Assembly: GCF_011075055.1 (NCBI RefSeq)
Contig: NC_058143.1
Location: forward strand, 17,434,930 to 17,498,929
Direction of reading: 5' to 3'
Length of the DNA: 64,000 bases
Origin: Mangifera indica
Lineage: Eukaryota > Streptophyta > Magnoliopsida > Sapindales > Anacardiaceae
In this document: positions 1 through 12,700 of the stretch, one piece after another
Layout: each line of letters starts with the position of its first letter
Numbering within the stretch: the stretch's first letter is position 1
The notes under the pieces: model-generated
The model's input: the letters and a program-made list of their open reading frames with translations, nothing else
Databases searched by the model: none
What the model was told of the DNA's origin: nothing
Made by a program: the position numbers and the translations under genes

Positions 1-622
1 CATCTTGCCACTTCCACTGTCTTTCCTATAGAGTAATAGCAATAATCAGTGTATAGTGACCTCTTCCTCCTGGAAAAAACTCTCAACAATTCTACAACAC
101 ATCTAATAGAAGGTACAAATTAGCAATTCATTGTACCCCCGCATTACATAGCATGTCTTAAGCATTCAAGTTTGTGAGAGACTAAAGTCCCACATCGCAT
201 TCAAATTTGTTGGAGGCTAAAGTCTCATATTTAAAAAAAATAATATAAATGGTATACAAATGTGATAAATTAAATTTTAACACAAATTTATGTAATATGA
301 GTTTTGATCTCCAAAGCCCAAAACCAAAATGGATACGTCTACCTAACAATCTGACTTGATTTTGACACTAAGCAATAACACACCCAACCAAACGACGACT
401 TTATCAACCTATGGTGATTATACTTGAAGAAAGGTGTTGAAAACTAAAATTTCACATCTAATAAGGTGAATAAATAAGGTGGATTGAACTTTAACACAAG
501 CTAATGAATTTTGGTCTATACACTTATAGACCTAATATATTCCGACAAGATACAATCAACATTTCAATAATCATTTTATTATCACCAAAAGTGTCAACAT
601 TATTATCTAATTGTACATGCCG
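1..622. other. Intergenic, possible decayed TRIM/LTR remnant
   Basis: No gene is supported here. Two related segments begin with TGTTG at about 210 and 433. Both continue with a 'ctaaa(a/g)t(c/t)(t/c)cacat'-like block and then a 'taacacaa...aat...ttttg(a/g)tc' block. This spacing of short imperfect direct repeats looks like an old miniature LTR element. The similarity is weak, and neither a primer-binding site nor a target duplication is clear. Confidence 0.25.
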
Positions 623-1317
623 TCACAGAGGAGGAGGGGAATTAGCAGGAACAAATTTGACAGATACACTGTTGACACAATGGCGTTCATCTGTTGGTGT
701 TTTGAATCCCTCACCTTTGAAAACATGGCCCAAGTGTCCCCCGCAGGCTGCACATGTAATCTCTGTTCTCCTCCAATCTGGATCAGGCTGAAAATTATTG
801 CTTTCATGGTTAAAAAATATCCAATCAAAACCAACAACAACAACTATTGTGATAAATAATCAGCAACTTACAGAGAGATTAATGGCTCCGGGAAGACCCT
901 CAAAGAAAGCAGGCCAGCCACAGCCTGAGTTGAATTTAGTACTAGACTTGTAAAGCGGTGTTCCGCAACCCGCACAATTGTAAATCCCATCGGCAAAGAC
1001 CTTGTCATACTCACCGGTTCCTCGCAGCCTGCACATCATTTGTAAATCAGTGGAAGTAGCAGAACAAACAAGATGACCTAAAATGTAAAATTGAGGATGA
1101 ATTAAAGTAATTAAATTTAGATTATGCATTTTCACCATCAATCAATTGTGTATAATCATAGATCAACCTCAATAGATGTGTGATAATTTATGAGATAAAC
1201 TTACTCGGTTCCTTTCAGTCGTAGAATCCTGAACTGCTCGGGGGAGAGAATAGCCCGCCATTCTTCCTCCGATTTCTGCACAGAACCTGAACGCCCTCCA
1301 TCTCCAGCTCCGGCCAT
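623..1317 (-). CDS. MSRB: Peptide-methionine (R)-S-oxide reductase, cytosolic MSRB
   Basis: Coding exons on the minus strand are 1205-1317, 872-1028 and 623-787 (435 nt, 144 aa), all with GT-AG introns. The product reduces methionine-R-sulfoxide in proteins using a Cys redox cycle. Visible features: two zinc-binding CxxC pairs (C56/C59 in NCAGCG and C102/C105 in TCAACGG), the SGCGWPAFF motif with a likely resolving Cys (C74), GHLGHVF, and the catalytic Cys127 in RHCVNS. The N-terminus ([11 protein letters not shown]) has no obvious transit peptide and the length matches the short cytosolic plant MSRB5-9 group, so cytosol is inferred rather than plastid. The ATG at 1317 opens exon 1 and is the only start giving this compact form. 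It is divergent from the SAC3B gene, about 2.4 kb away. Confidence 0.93.
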
Positions 1318-1582
1318 GCTTGTATTTTGCTACACCTGTTAACCTCATCCACATGTACTTGATCTTATAGATTCCTGGGGAAATGAACCTGGACGGAATT
1401 TAGGCCAAATGGTGTTTCATAACTCATTTGCGGATTAGGCTAACCCGGCCCGGAATGAGGCCCATAATTTTCTCTCATTTTAGGCACAGCTATAACTTGA
1501 CGTTGTTGCTCGATGGCATTTTTCCCCAATCATGGGTGGTCAAATGACTATTTATCCTTCCTTCTCATTATGTTACTTGTCA

Positions 1583-2064
1583 GGGGGCGTTTGGTTTGGG
1601 TAATATTTGATTACTAAAATAAAAATATTACCTTGAAAATAGATTACTTAGAAGATTACTGGGTATAAATGATTACTATGTTTGATAAAATTTGATAGGT
1701 ATAAATAATTATTGTGTTTGGTTAAAGGTAATAAAAGATTACTAGTAAATTATTTTATTTAAATGCCCTTGAATATAATTATTTTTAAATATTTTTTATA
1801 TTATTTGTCATATTAATTAAAAATAAATTTATTTTTATCTCAAAAAATTAATAAATAATAATTTTTCTATAATAAACTCAAGATTACCCCAATAATCTTT
1901 AAATACCTAAAGTGAAGGTGATAATCAGATTACCACTTATATTACTTGCCACGTCAGCATTGGTAATAGAAGATTACTGTAATCTTTTATTACTGACAAA
2001 CCAAACAAGGGAATAAAAGATAGATTACCAAGATAATCTATCTTACCGCCAACCAAACGCACCC
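1583..2064. mobile_element. Tourist/PIF-Harbinger-like MITE (482 bp)
   Basis: The ends are inverted: GGGGGCGTTTGGTT on the left, and the complement of AACCAAACGCACCC on the right, with one mismatch in the first 14 bases. A 3-bp direct repeat TCA flanks it at 1580-1582 and 2065-2067. The interior is AT-rich, contains repeated 'agattact/taatctt' blocks in opposite orientations, and has no coding capacity. A GGGNGCGTTTGGTT end with a 3-bp duplication fits a PIF/Harbinger-derived MITE, although the canonical target is TWA rather than TCA. It lies upstream of both MSRB and SAC3B. Confidence 0.72.
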
Positions 2065-2269
2065 TCACTTCTCTTCTCCCCTACTAATTCTTCCTACGTT
2101 TGGATTAGATCTACTGTTAATCAGATTCCGGTCATTATCGATGTCTCTTTATTATTGTTAGTTACTACCTCATATTTCTAGTCATATTTTTAAAATTCTA
2201 AACATTTTTTGAATAACCTTTTCTAAGTATGTGTAAAATAATCATCGTGTCCTTCCAAATTAGGAATAA

Positions 2270-2660
2270 ACCCAAATCAAACTAGTTTAATCTCAAATTT
2301 GAGTCGAATTTAAATTAAAAAGGTTAACTCGATTTTTAAAACTGAGTTAAACTTGAATTAGAAAGAGTTTGACTTGATCTGATTTGTAAATCAATGATTA
2401 TTTGATTTAATTTGAATTTGAGTAATAACTGGATTTAAATTAGGTTAAATAATTGTTAAAATAACATTATTTTGATAATTAATAGATAAAACAATATTGT
2501 TTTTATCAATGAATTATAAATTTAAATTATAAACTTTAGCTAAATCGAATTGCACTAATTTTTCACTCAAGTTACCTTTAATATTTACCACCTGGACTTA
2601 AATCAAACCAAACTTGAATTGATGAGTGCATAACTCGATTTGTTTCCACGCTTATTTCAA
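2270..2660. repeat. Dispersed AT-rich 'TTTGAATTTGAGT' repeat, copy 1
   Basis: This is a degenerate stretch full of short 'tcgaattt', 'gagtt' and 'aaacttgaatt' words, around a core 'aattgttaaa-ata-ca/ccgttttatta'. The same core and flanking words recur at about 22640-22960 and 25830-26170. That suggests an old dispersed non-autonomous element. Its ends cannot be set from this window. Confidence 0.4.
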
Positions 2661-2834
2661 GCAATAGTTTTCATTAAAAGAAGCCAATTATGAATGAACA
2701 AATAAACTTCTAAAACTTAAAAGGGTGGAGAAATCAAAATGAAATTGATCATATTTTTTGTGTTAAACATGCCCGATGAAATCTCCAATTTAATATATAA
2801 TTATTTTTCACTTTTTCTATATAAACTTCCACCA

Positions 2835-2836
<2 letters not shown>

Positions 2837-2888
<52 letters not shown>
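2837..2888. repeat. (TA)n(CA)n microsatellite
   Basis: An uninterrupted TA tract from 2837 to 2870 is followed by CA repeats to 2888. It is a compound dinucleotide repeat in the intergenic region upstream of SAC3B and is likely to vary in length. Confidence 0.95.
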
Positions 2889-3744
2889 TCATCCCATACG
2901 TGCTATTAGTATTTATCCACATAAGGGTTAAATTTATATTTTACCCAGTTGAGATAAATTGATATTTATCAAATTTTATATCGTTTTAGTTGTTTGTGTA
3001 ATTAACTTTTTTCAATTTTTGTATCAAATTTTTTAAAGTATACTCTTACTTATGATATTTAATAAAACTTTATAATATATATATAAATTAGGATTAGCTC
3101 TAAATAGAATTGACTCATTTTTAAAAGTTAATTCAATTCAAATTAATTAAATTTGAATTTATTTAATATGAATTTAAATTGAAATATTTAAATTATTTTT
3201 AAGACCAAACTAAAGCCGAGATATGTGGTGTTTGATTTTGTTTAATGTGAATTTATAATTTAAATTGATAATTCAACTTTATAGGTCAATTTGATTCAAA
3301 TTATTGATTTAGTTTTTTTTCAAATAATGTCTCTTTTTTCGGTCTTAGGGCAATTTTCTAAAAGAAAAAAAATAAAAATACGCCAATTTTTATAATACAT
3401 GCTTTATTCATAAAATGGACCAAAATTTTAAAACTAACAAAAAAACCCCTAAAATAGAAATTTTTCAATCTACCCCTAAGATTAAAATTATCATAAAACC
3501 CCAAATTGGAAAATTTCAAAGACCCACCACCACGCGTGGTGAAAAATTCCCAAAGGCCCCAAACACGTGTGCCTATTGCAGTAAAAAATCTCCTGATATG
3601 CTGCAAACTCACACTGAGCCCCCCACCAAACAATAAGGTTTTAAAGTTCGCAAAATTAAAACCATCTTCGACTCTTCCTTGCCGATTGCAAGAAACAACG
3701 AAAGCTTTAACTCTTGAAGCTCAGGAATGCAGTAGAATAGACAA

Positions 3745-6700
3745 ATGGCGGATCATAATGCAGGGTTTGGAAGGCAGTCAGGCCCCTCTGTTCCCACAAA
3801 GCCCCTTCCCACTTTTGGAAATTTCACTCCTCCCGCCTCTTCTTCTTCTCCTTTTGCCAATACTACTCCATCTCCCAGGTGACGATATATATATATATAT
3901 TTGTTTTTTCTCTTAGTAATTTCAAACTTTGTCATTGATTTTTTAATGTGAAAGTTCTATTTTTTCTTTTTCTATTTCGTGATTTGAGTATCATGCGTTT
4001 CTTGGATGGCTAATTTATATTTCTATGAAACATGGGTTTTTGTTTGATTATGATGTTTTGATTTCAGGCAACATGATGTTGTAGAGAGGACAAGCCCACC
4101 TCCTGTGTCTTTTGGGAGCTCCGCTCCAACTGCCGGACTAAACCAAACTTCCAGAGTAAGGTGAGAGCAATTCGAAATTTATAGGGTTTTATATTTTACT
4201 TTTAGGTAAAATTAACTTCGTACTCTGATTATGACCATCGTTTAATTTCCTGTTGCAAAACGTAGACAAGATACATGTGTTGGGTGCTTAGAAAGCTACC
4301 CACTTGAAGTCCAATAGGGTGTTTGAATTTCGTCCAGGTTCTTGACAAAACAGAACAGAGAATTAAACTTGAAATTCATATTTTACTGTTGTGTGGATTC
4401 GCAAATAGCCACTCAAAACATGATGTACAAATGTTGCCCATTGCTATAGGAAAACATGGTAAGATAGTTCAATGACTTAGTTGACATTATTTTCTCCTAG
4501 GAGTGGCCCTTGTGTGATCTTGACAAAATGACATCTAGACATCATTTTGCATTTGGTCACTTCATGTAATCTACAGTTATCTAGTTTTTATTTTTATAAG
4601 CTTCATTTTTTTTTTTTGCGTGCTGATTATGGATATTTATGAGTATTGTTCTGGTACCAGAAGACCCGAGGCTCCACAGAAAGTGCTGTCACCTCCTTCA
4701 GCATTTGAAAACCCTCATTCTCTTGCTGGTCCTTCTTACTCATCTGCAGGGGTCCTTAGGTAACTGTCAAGACTAATGTATAATTTTTCTATCTTTGTCT
4801 CTTTTTCTTTTCCTTTTCTTTTATAATGGTACTGTTCCTTTTGATTTATATCCATACAATGTCACTTCAACTTGTTTCTCGCCTACACATCCACTGATGC
4901 TATTGGCAAAAAATCCCTTAAAATGTACATGTGTATCTGTATGTGCATTGATGCACATGTTTTTGAGTCAGGTATGAGCTGCTAAAATAGTTTAGTATAG
5001 ATCATGATGCACCCCAAAAATTCTGCCAGATCCTTAGTGTGAACCAAAAACAACATCCATTTTGTTTCCTTCTCTGTGACTGATAAGAAAAAGGCAATGT
5101 CTGCATAAAATATGTATTTTCACATAACCATGTTAGCACATGATAAGCACTAGGGCCATATGCTTGTGGCTCCAACTTGTATGATCAAATTGTGCTCTTC
5201 AGGCACCGTGTCTAAGTACCTCCTGTTACTTTGTTCCCCTACTATCCTGAGCTAACATCTTGGAATTTCTTAGCTGCCATTGCAGTTCTAGATGAAAATT
5301 CCTTGCACCTTTTTTATATTTATTTTTCATTTTTGTATGAGTTATAATAATATGAATATTCCAAAATGTAGCTTTTGAACTTCAGCACATACAATCATTA
5401 GCTAACCACAAAAGTGTTTTTTTCTGTTTTTGATCAGCAGTCTGTTACACCACATATGTTTTACTAATGCCTTGTTTTCTCAGATCCATTGTGCCTCCTC
5501 ATAGATTGGATGATGGGCAAAGATCTTTCTTCAAAGATTATGATGCCCCATCTCATGCCAGGCCTTCTGCAGTGACATCAGTTGTTGCTTCACCTAATTC
5601 TGGAACTAGTGCCATGGCTAAGATTGCCCGATTCCAAGAACTGAAAAGGACTAGGTCACCTCCTTTACTCTCTGGAGATGAAGAATTTTCAAGAAAATCT
5701 ATTCAACCTATGCATCCAAGGTATATTACATCAATTCATCATTCTTTCTTTCTAATAGCACAAGTTATTTATTGATATAATGAAGGTAACCTGTTTCATA
5801 TTGTAATAAAGCTTAAACACTATTTTGGGTCATTACATATCAATATGCTTATGGGTCAAGTCACAAGTGTTTTTTTGATATTGTATTGGATTCAAGTTGA
5901 CCAAGTAGTCATGTGGTTTTGGTTTATGTTTTATTCAATGTGAAAGTGCACGTGAAGGTGCATCTTAAAGCTTAAGTACCACAATTGAACCTTATTTATC
6001 AGCTTAAGCTTTTGGGTCGAGTGATCTTCCTGTGTCCTTTAACTTTAGAACTCTGCATTATATCCCCTAGATTTCCTTTTGTTGTTGTTGATGGTTACTG
6101 TAATTGGAACTAATTGCATTGTTCTATTCTCAAAGTAATGCATGTCTGTGGTGTAAAGAACTATATTTTATTACCTGAAATTTTGTGTTTTGAAATCAAC
6201 TTTAAGTTTCACCATGTTTTGGAGATCCATTGCATGAATGAAAAATTCATCTGTCTTCTTCCCGCTCCCTCTCTCTCACCAAACCTTTAACTTCTGGCCT
6301 TTTAAATATTTTTTCAAAGCCTTTTCGGTTAATTTGAGACATAAGTATTTGAATATTGCATCACCATTTTATTTTTAGCCTTTTGACTGTTGCTTTCTTT
6401 CTCTTGTAGCCATTCTGATTCACTTGTTGATAATCACAGTTCCCTAGCTTTACTGAGAAAAGTTTCACCTGCTTTCAAAGCTATCATTCTGTTGACACTT
6501 TTCACCCTTCTTTTGATGAAAGTCAACAGTAAGTTTTCAGTTTCAACTCCATATGTTTCTTTGTCTGCATGCACGAATGTATGTAGGCTACAGTTTTCTG
6601 TTAATATTCTCCTACTGATTGGTTAGTACCTTATAGGTCACAATATACAAACTACAGTTCAAGCTTGGCTCTGTTTAGTAGGACTGCAACCACATTCATA

Positions 6701-9700
6701 TTTCGCTAGCTTAACTTGAGCTTGGCTGTCTTTTTCCAACATTAGCTTTGTCTCTTTTATTTATTACGAGAACTGACAAGATTTGGATTTTAACAACACA
6801 TGTAACATTTTAAATTATGTTGAAGTTTTTTTCATTGGCATGGCTGGTACCGAATTTATTGTATATTCATATAGAAAAAAGCTACTTCTGTCAAGCTCTA
6901 GTGTGTTTTAAAATAAGCATAAAGTAATGAAAGCAACAGCAGATTCCTGTGTTTAGATGCCCATCCATGTGGAGCCAAGGGTTGTTAAACTTGATTTGTT
7001 AGTAAAATGCGTTTCAAGGGAAAGCTTGAGCTTTTCATACTCATAATTGAACAAGCCTGCAATAACATCTTGATAAACCAACACCAACTTATTCTCAAAC
7101 AGTTTGGTTTGTCATAAGCCCTAAAACCATGTCAAGTTTCCACTTATGATGGAAGAAAACCATCTTTTCTGATAAAATCTTTTGAAGCAGCAGCCTCTTT
7201 ATCTGTGTGTGATTTCATGTACCTTTGAAATTATAATGAGGAAGCGCATCCCTTATGCTGGAGATCATGTTCTTGATCATGAAAACATTGTTATTGGATT
7301 TTTTGCTGTCAGTTTTACTTTATGGCTTCATCATACACGTGTGTATGTGTTCCATTGCTTGTTATTTCTTCAATTGTGATATCCTTTGATAGTTGTATTG
7401 TTTGTTGACAGACCAATTTTATCTTCTCCTATGGGGGGTAATCATGCCACATTGCTTGGCAATTATCCCAACTTACCTGCTCATCAAGGTCCGTTCAGAG
7501 CCTCGCCTAATGTTGGTTCTTATGATTCTGAAAGAAGTTATATGGAGCAAGTTCCTAATGTGCAAGGCCCAAAACGAACCAAGTTCCCACATGTGCCATC
7601 GGAAAATAGACTTTCTTGGGAAAACCCGCGGTTTGCTCTTAGTGGCTCTAAAAGCTTTTTAACATATATGTTGGCATATATTGAAGATTTTTAGAAGTCT
7701 TATACCTTCCTTCTTTCCAATTCTTTTATTTACTTGTTTTCGAGCTTATTTTCCTGCCTGATGTTCTGTTTCTGCTTTTGGGCTGGTAATAGGTTCAATG
7801 TTTTTCACAGTTCCTCTGATTCTCAATTTCCTCAGAGGTCTGTGCCATCTGCAAACAGTACTGGTGTTGCTGCTACCAGGTTCACCAGCTCACCAATTTC
7901 AGAAAGAACTAGGTCTCCTCCACATTCTTTTGATGAAGGTCTACACAGAAACTTGAGTTCCACTCAATATGATACTGAACGGTATGTTGGATCTTGGTTT
8001 ATTAATGTTGTATAATGATTCCAGTGTACTTCATTTTCCTAATTCCATGCAATTTTTAGAGAAATGCAAGCCAAGGCAAAGCGACTGGCTCGTTTCAAGG
8101 TGGAACTGAGTGAAGATGTGCAAATCAGTCCTGATTTTGCTGATCAAAGAGTTTCTACTGATAGACAAGAACAGTCTGCTGTGGAGAGGCAAAAAATTGT
8201 TGGGGCACCTTCTTTAGAATCATCAAAGGATTATCTGAATGAAAATTCTTTATCTGATTACGAAGGCTTGGAAACATCCAGTATAATTATTGGGTTGTGT
8301 CCAGATATGTGTCCTGGTATGTGAATACCTTGTCTTAAGAGCCAGCATATAATATAATATTTTCCAGTTGCAACCTTTGTGGTTGTGAATTCACGCATAA
8401 TTTATCTGTTCCTTGTCATTTTAAAATCTGAATGCAGAGAAGGTTTCTGTAATTTCTTGGTGATAAATAATACCAAGATGGAAAAAGGGAAAACTAAATA
8501 ATCTTACTCTTTAAACTTGAATCTTCTTTTATGGCATCTCTAGAGAAGTAGCTGTCCTCTTTTATTAAAGTACACTAATAATGCTGTCATTATGATGTTT
8601 TGCTCATATTTCAGAGTCAGAAAGGGCAGAGCGAGAAAGAAAAGGGGATCTTGATCGGTATGAACGCTTGGATGGGGATAGAAATCAAACTAGCAAATAC
8701 CTTGCTGTTAAAAAGGTAATTTTGTCATCAAATTTTCCTTTTGAACTTGTATTTGAACTAAACTTAATGTAATTAAACCTTTATCCTCTTTCAAGAAATT
8801 ACTTTCACCTGTATTTCATTTATGAGAAGAAACATGACGGATATATTTGGTTTATGCTCACACAGTATAATAGGACAGCAGAGAGGGAAGCCAATTTAAT
8901 ACGACCTATGCCAATCCTGCAGAAGACAGTTGGTCATCTTCTCGATTTGCTAGATAAGCCCTATGATGAAAGGTTTCTTGGCTTATACAATTTCCTATGG
9001 GATAGGATGCGAGCTATCCGAATGGACCTGAGGATGCAGCATATTTTTAACCGAGAAGCTATTACTATGCTGGAACAAATGGTGCATACTTATTATGCTT
9101 TCAGTTTCTGTTTGTATAATATTTAGGATTTGTGATTTGATACTTGTTAGCTTAGCTGTAAGATCTCTTGTTAGTATATAAGAAGTCTTGCACTATTGTT
9201 TAGAGGGGTTTGGTTTAAATTTACGAGTGGAATATAAAAAAATATATGTATATTTAAAGAAAGGTGTATGGTGCTCAAATGAAGTGAATTAAATCTTGAC
9301 ACCAGACAAGGAAATTACTTACATCGAAATGTTTGGAAGTCAAAGTTAGGGAGCACTTTTCATTGTAGCCTCATGTTGCTGTTCTCTAAGCATGTTGGGC
9401 TGATCTTTCTAGCAGTTGCTCAAAGTGATGCCAATGACAACTCTGGATGGATATAAATTCTATTAATGCTTTTTCTGATGGTTTTGTTGTAGAGCATTTC
9501 TGGTTGAAGTCATAGTATTGTTTGTTTGTTGATGCAATCAAGTTAATTCTTGAAAAACAAAATTTATGAGTAGTAATGCACAGACAATTAAATTATGGCC
9601 ACATGTATTATATTTGGGTCCTTGCCATATTAATCAAGTGCATGTTTTTTTAATCCACGCGTGTATTGCTTTCTTTTTTCATTTTTGTGTCATGTTTATC

Positions 9701-12700
9701 CGATTAATTGAAGCACAAATTGTTTGTTTTCCTGAAGATCTGCATTAACCATGTAATATATATGCAATAGCATGTTCTGATTATTATTTAGAAATGGTAT
9801 TATAACTGATTGCTGTGGGTGTCAGATAAGGCTTCACATTATGGCCATGCATGAGCTATGTGAATACACAAAGGGAGAGGGCTTTTCTGAGGGATTTGAT
9901 GCACACCTCAATATTGAGCAGATGAATAAAACATCAGTTGAGTTGTTCCAGATGTATGATGATCACAGGAAAAAGGGGATAAATGTACCAACAGAAAAAG
10001 AATTTCGAGGTTATTATGCACTTCTCAAATTGGACAAACATCCTGGGTACAAAGTAAGTTATTTGCTCTGGCAACTCAATTCTGCATATTTCATCTGAAT
10101 TTGTTATGTGAAAATATGCAAATTGTCCTAGGTTGAACCAGCAGAGCTATCGTTAGATCTAGCAAAGATGACTCCGGAGATAAGACAAACACCAGAAGTA
10201 TTATTTGCCCGTGATGTTGCAAGGTTGCTTTTTCTCCTTAATTTTATGAATAATTTTATGTATTAGGTTTGTGTTTCAAATTTTGCTTCTCAGGTGATGA
10301 TACAATATTGTTTTATTGGTAAATCTATTATGTGGTTGTGAGGTCTATAAAACATTATCCGGTCACTTGAAATCACAACTTATGAATTGGATTTAGGATG
10401 TATAGTATTACTATAATTATACATGGTTGATAACGTGTTAAACTTCATCTAATAGTAAAACTTCTTGGCTTCTTCAGAGCTTGTAGAATGGGAAATTTTA
10501 TCTCCTTCTTTCGACTTGCAAGGAAAGCGAGTTATCTTCAAGCATGCCTAATGCATGCTCATTTTGCTAAGGTATGAGGAAATATTGCTTGTGGTCACAT
10601 TCAATTTAGCCTTTAAGATTCCAAAAGAGCATAAAGTTTTTTATGTTCCATGTGTTTAGTTCTCGTGGTAATTGGCTAATAGGTTAATCCAAAGACAAAC
10701 TCTTGTGTTGTTCTTTTGAAGTTTGTCATAAATCTTATTAGGATTTTCTTTCCTCTACTATCATTCATGCTTAGAACATTTGGTTATTGCTTACATACAT
10801 TTATGCATTGATGATGTTTTCTGTGATTAAGGCATATATCTTAAGCTTCTCGGTGCTCTTGTTCATGTATTTATTATTTTGATTTGAGTGGTTAAACAAA
10901 CTTCTTTTTTCAGTGCTGTATAGGGGAGTGCATATATGTAAATTCAAGTGTTTGCTTGAATATTGATATGGGAAGTTCAGCATTCTTTATGCTAACAAAC
11001 ATTTTTTGGAGGGAATGCATATATATGATATATCATTGGTTTGATGTTTAGTGCAACAAAAAATTGTTGGACCTTGATGCCTAAAAAGGTGAGAACTAGT
11101 CATGAAATGTTAACATGAGGAACTTCATTTTAAAAAAATGAGCTTGGAATAAAGTTGCATGAACACATCTGCAAAAATACAGATATGCAAGTTATTTTGT
11201 CTCATGTATTATGCTTTTTTGATCAGTTACGAACCCAGGCACTTGCTTCCCTACATTCTGGTCTACTGAATAATCAAGGTCTCCCTGTTGCCCATGTTGG
11301 GAGGTGGCTTGGTATGGAGGTACCTTTCCTTGGCATGATTAAATTCTATAATTATCCATTTGGTGTAAATTCCTACTGGTCTTATATCTTTGCTTTTGGT
11401 GGCTGATTTTAGGAAGAGGACATAGAAAACCTTTTAGAATATCATGGTTTTTTGATAAAGGAATTTGAGGAGCATTATATGGTAAAGGAAGGCCAATTTC
11501 TCAATAGTGACAGTGACTATCCCACCAAGTGTTCAAAACTTGTCCACATGAAACGATCGAAAACGATGGTTGAGGATATTTTGGCTTCTACTCAAGCCAT
11601 ATTCTTGCCTACTGAAGCGAAAAAAGAAATTCAGCTTGATAAGATCTATAAGCATGACAAAGCAGCCATTCCTTATATTGGAAGGAAAATCTCAGTCTGT
11701 GCAGTTAATGAAGAAATGCCTGATTCTGCAGCCATTTCACCCCCAAAACATAGCAGATCAGTGCCACCCTTAATTGAGGCATCGATGGTTGATCAGCAAA
11801 GTCAAGATGACCACAAGGTGACTATGGCTAGTACTTCTCCCTGGAGTTTCTTAGTACCTCATACTTCCCCTAAACACCAGCCAGCTAGAGTTGTATCTGA
11901 GGAGAAACAAGATGATGATCCTCTTTTCAGAATGTCTCCAGAGAATAAGTCTGCTTTTGGCATGGAAGTTTTTCCTCTTCAAATTGTGCCAAGAACATCT
12001 CAGCAAGATAGATCCCCCAGTTTTAGAAGATATGATTATTCTGTAGATAATGCATTGCCTCAAGTTGTAGCTATTAATAACTTAGAAGATGAAGAACCTT
12101 CCGTTACTTATCAAGAGAAAGAAAATGATGAAGTTATGATAGGTGAAAATGATGAAGCTATGGAAAATGAAAAAGATGAAGTTAGGGCAAGTTATATAGA
12201 GGAAGAAGTTGCTCTGGCAAAACTCAAGTTAATCTTAAGGTTTGATAACTTATTCAAAATTCTAAAAAATTTTAAACTGTAAGTTTCAGAATTGTGTACC
12301 TTACCACATATCTTGGATTTCTCTCCTTCAAGGTTATGGAGGCGCCATTCGTCAAAGCTAAAGGAGTTGCGTGAGCAAAGGAAACTAGCTGCAAATGCAG
12401 CCCTAAATTCGTTGTCACTGGGACCACGAATTCAAAGGAACAAAGATGTAAGCCATTTCACCTCCTTTTAATATGGATCCTATTGGTTCTGTGTTATAGT
12501 TTTTTTATTTTGGCAAAATATCCAGACCAGAAAATTCAATTCATTGTTTCTTGCATGCCTCTCTTTTTGTCTCTGCCTCTGGCACCTATAGTTTACTTTT
12601 AAAGGAAAAATATGGCCTCTTCTTTTGTGTCTCAGTGTTCTGTTCCTCATGCTTCTCTTGAACAAAATGGAATGGAGTGACTTTAGTGCACTTTCAACAA

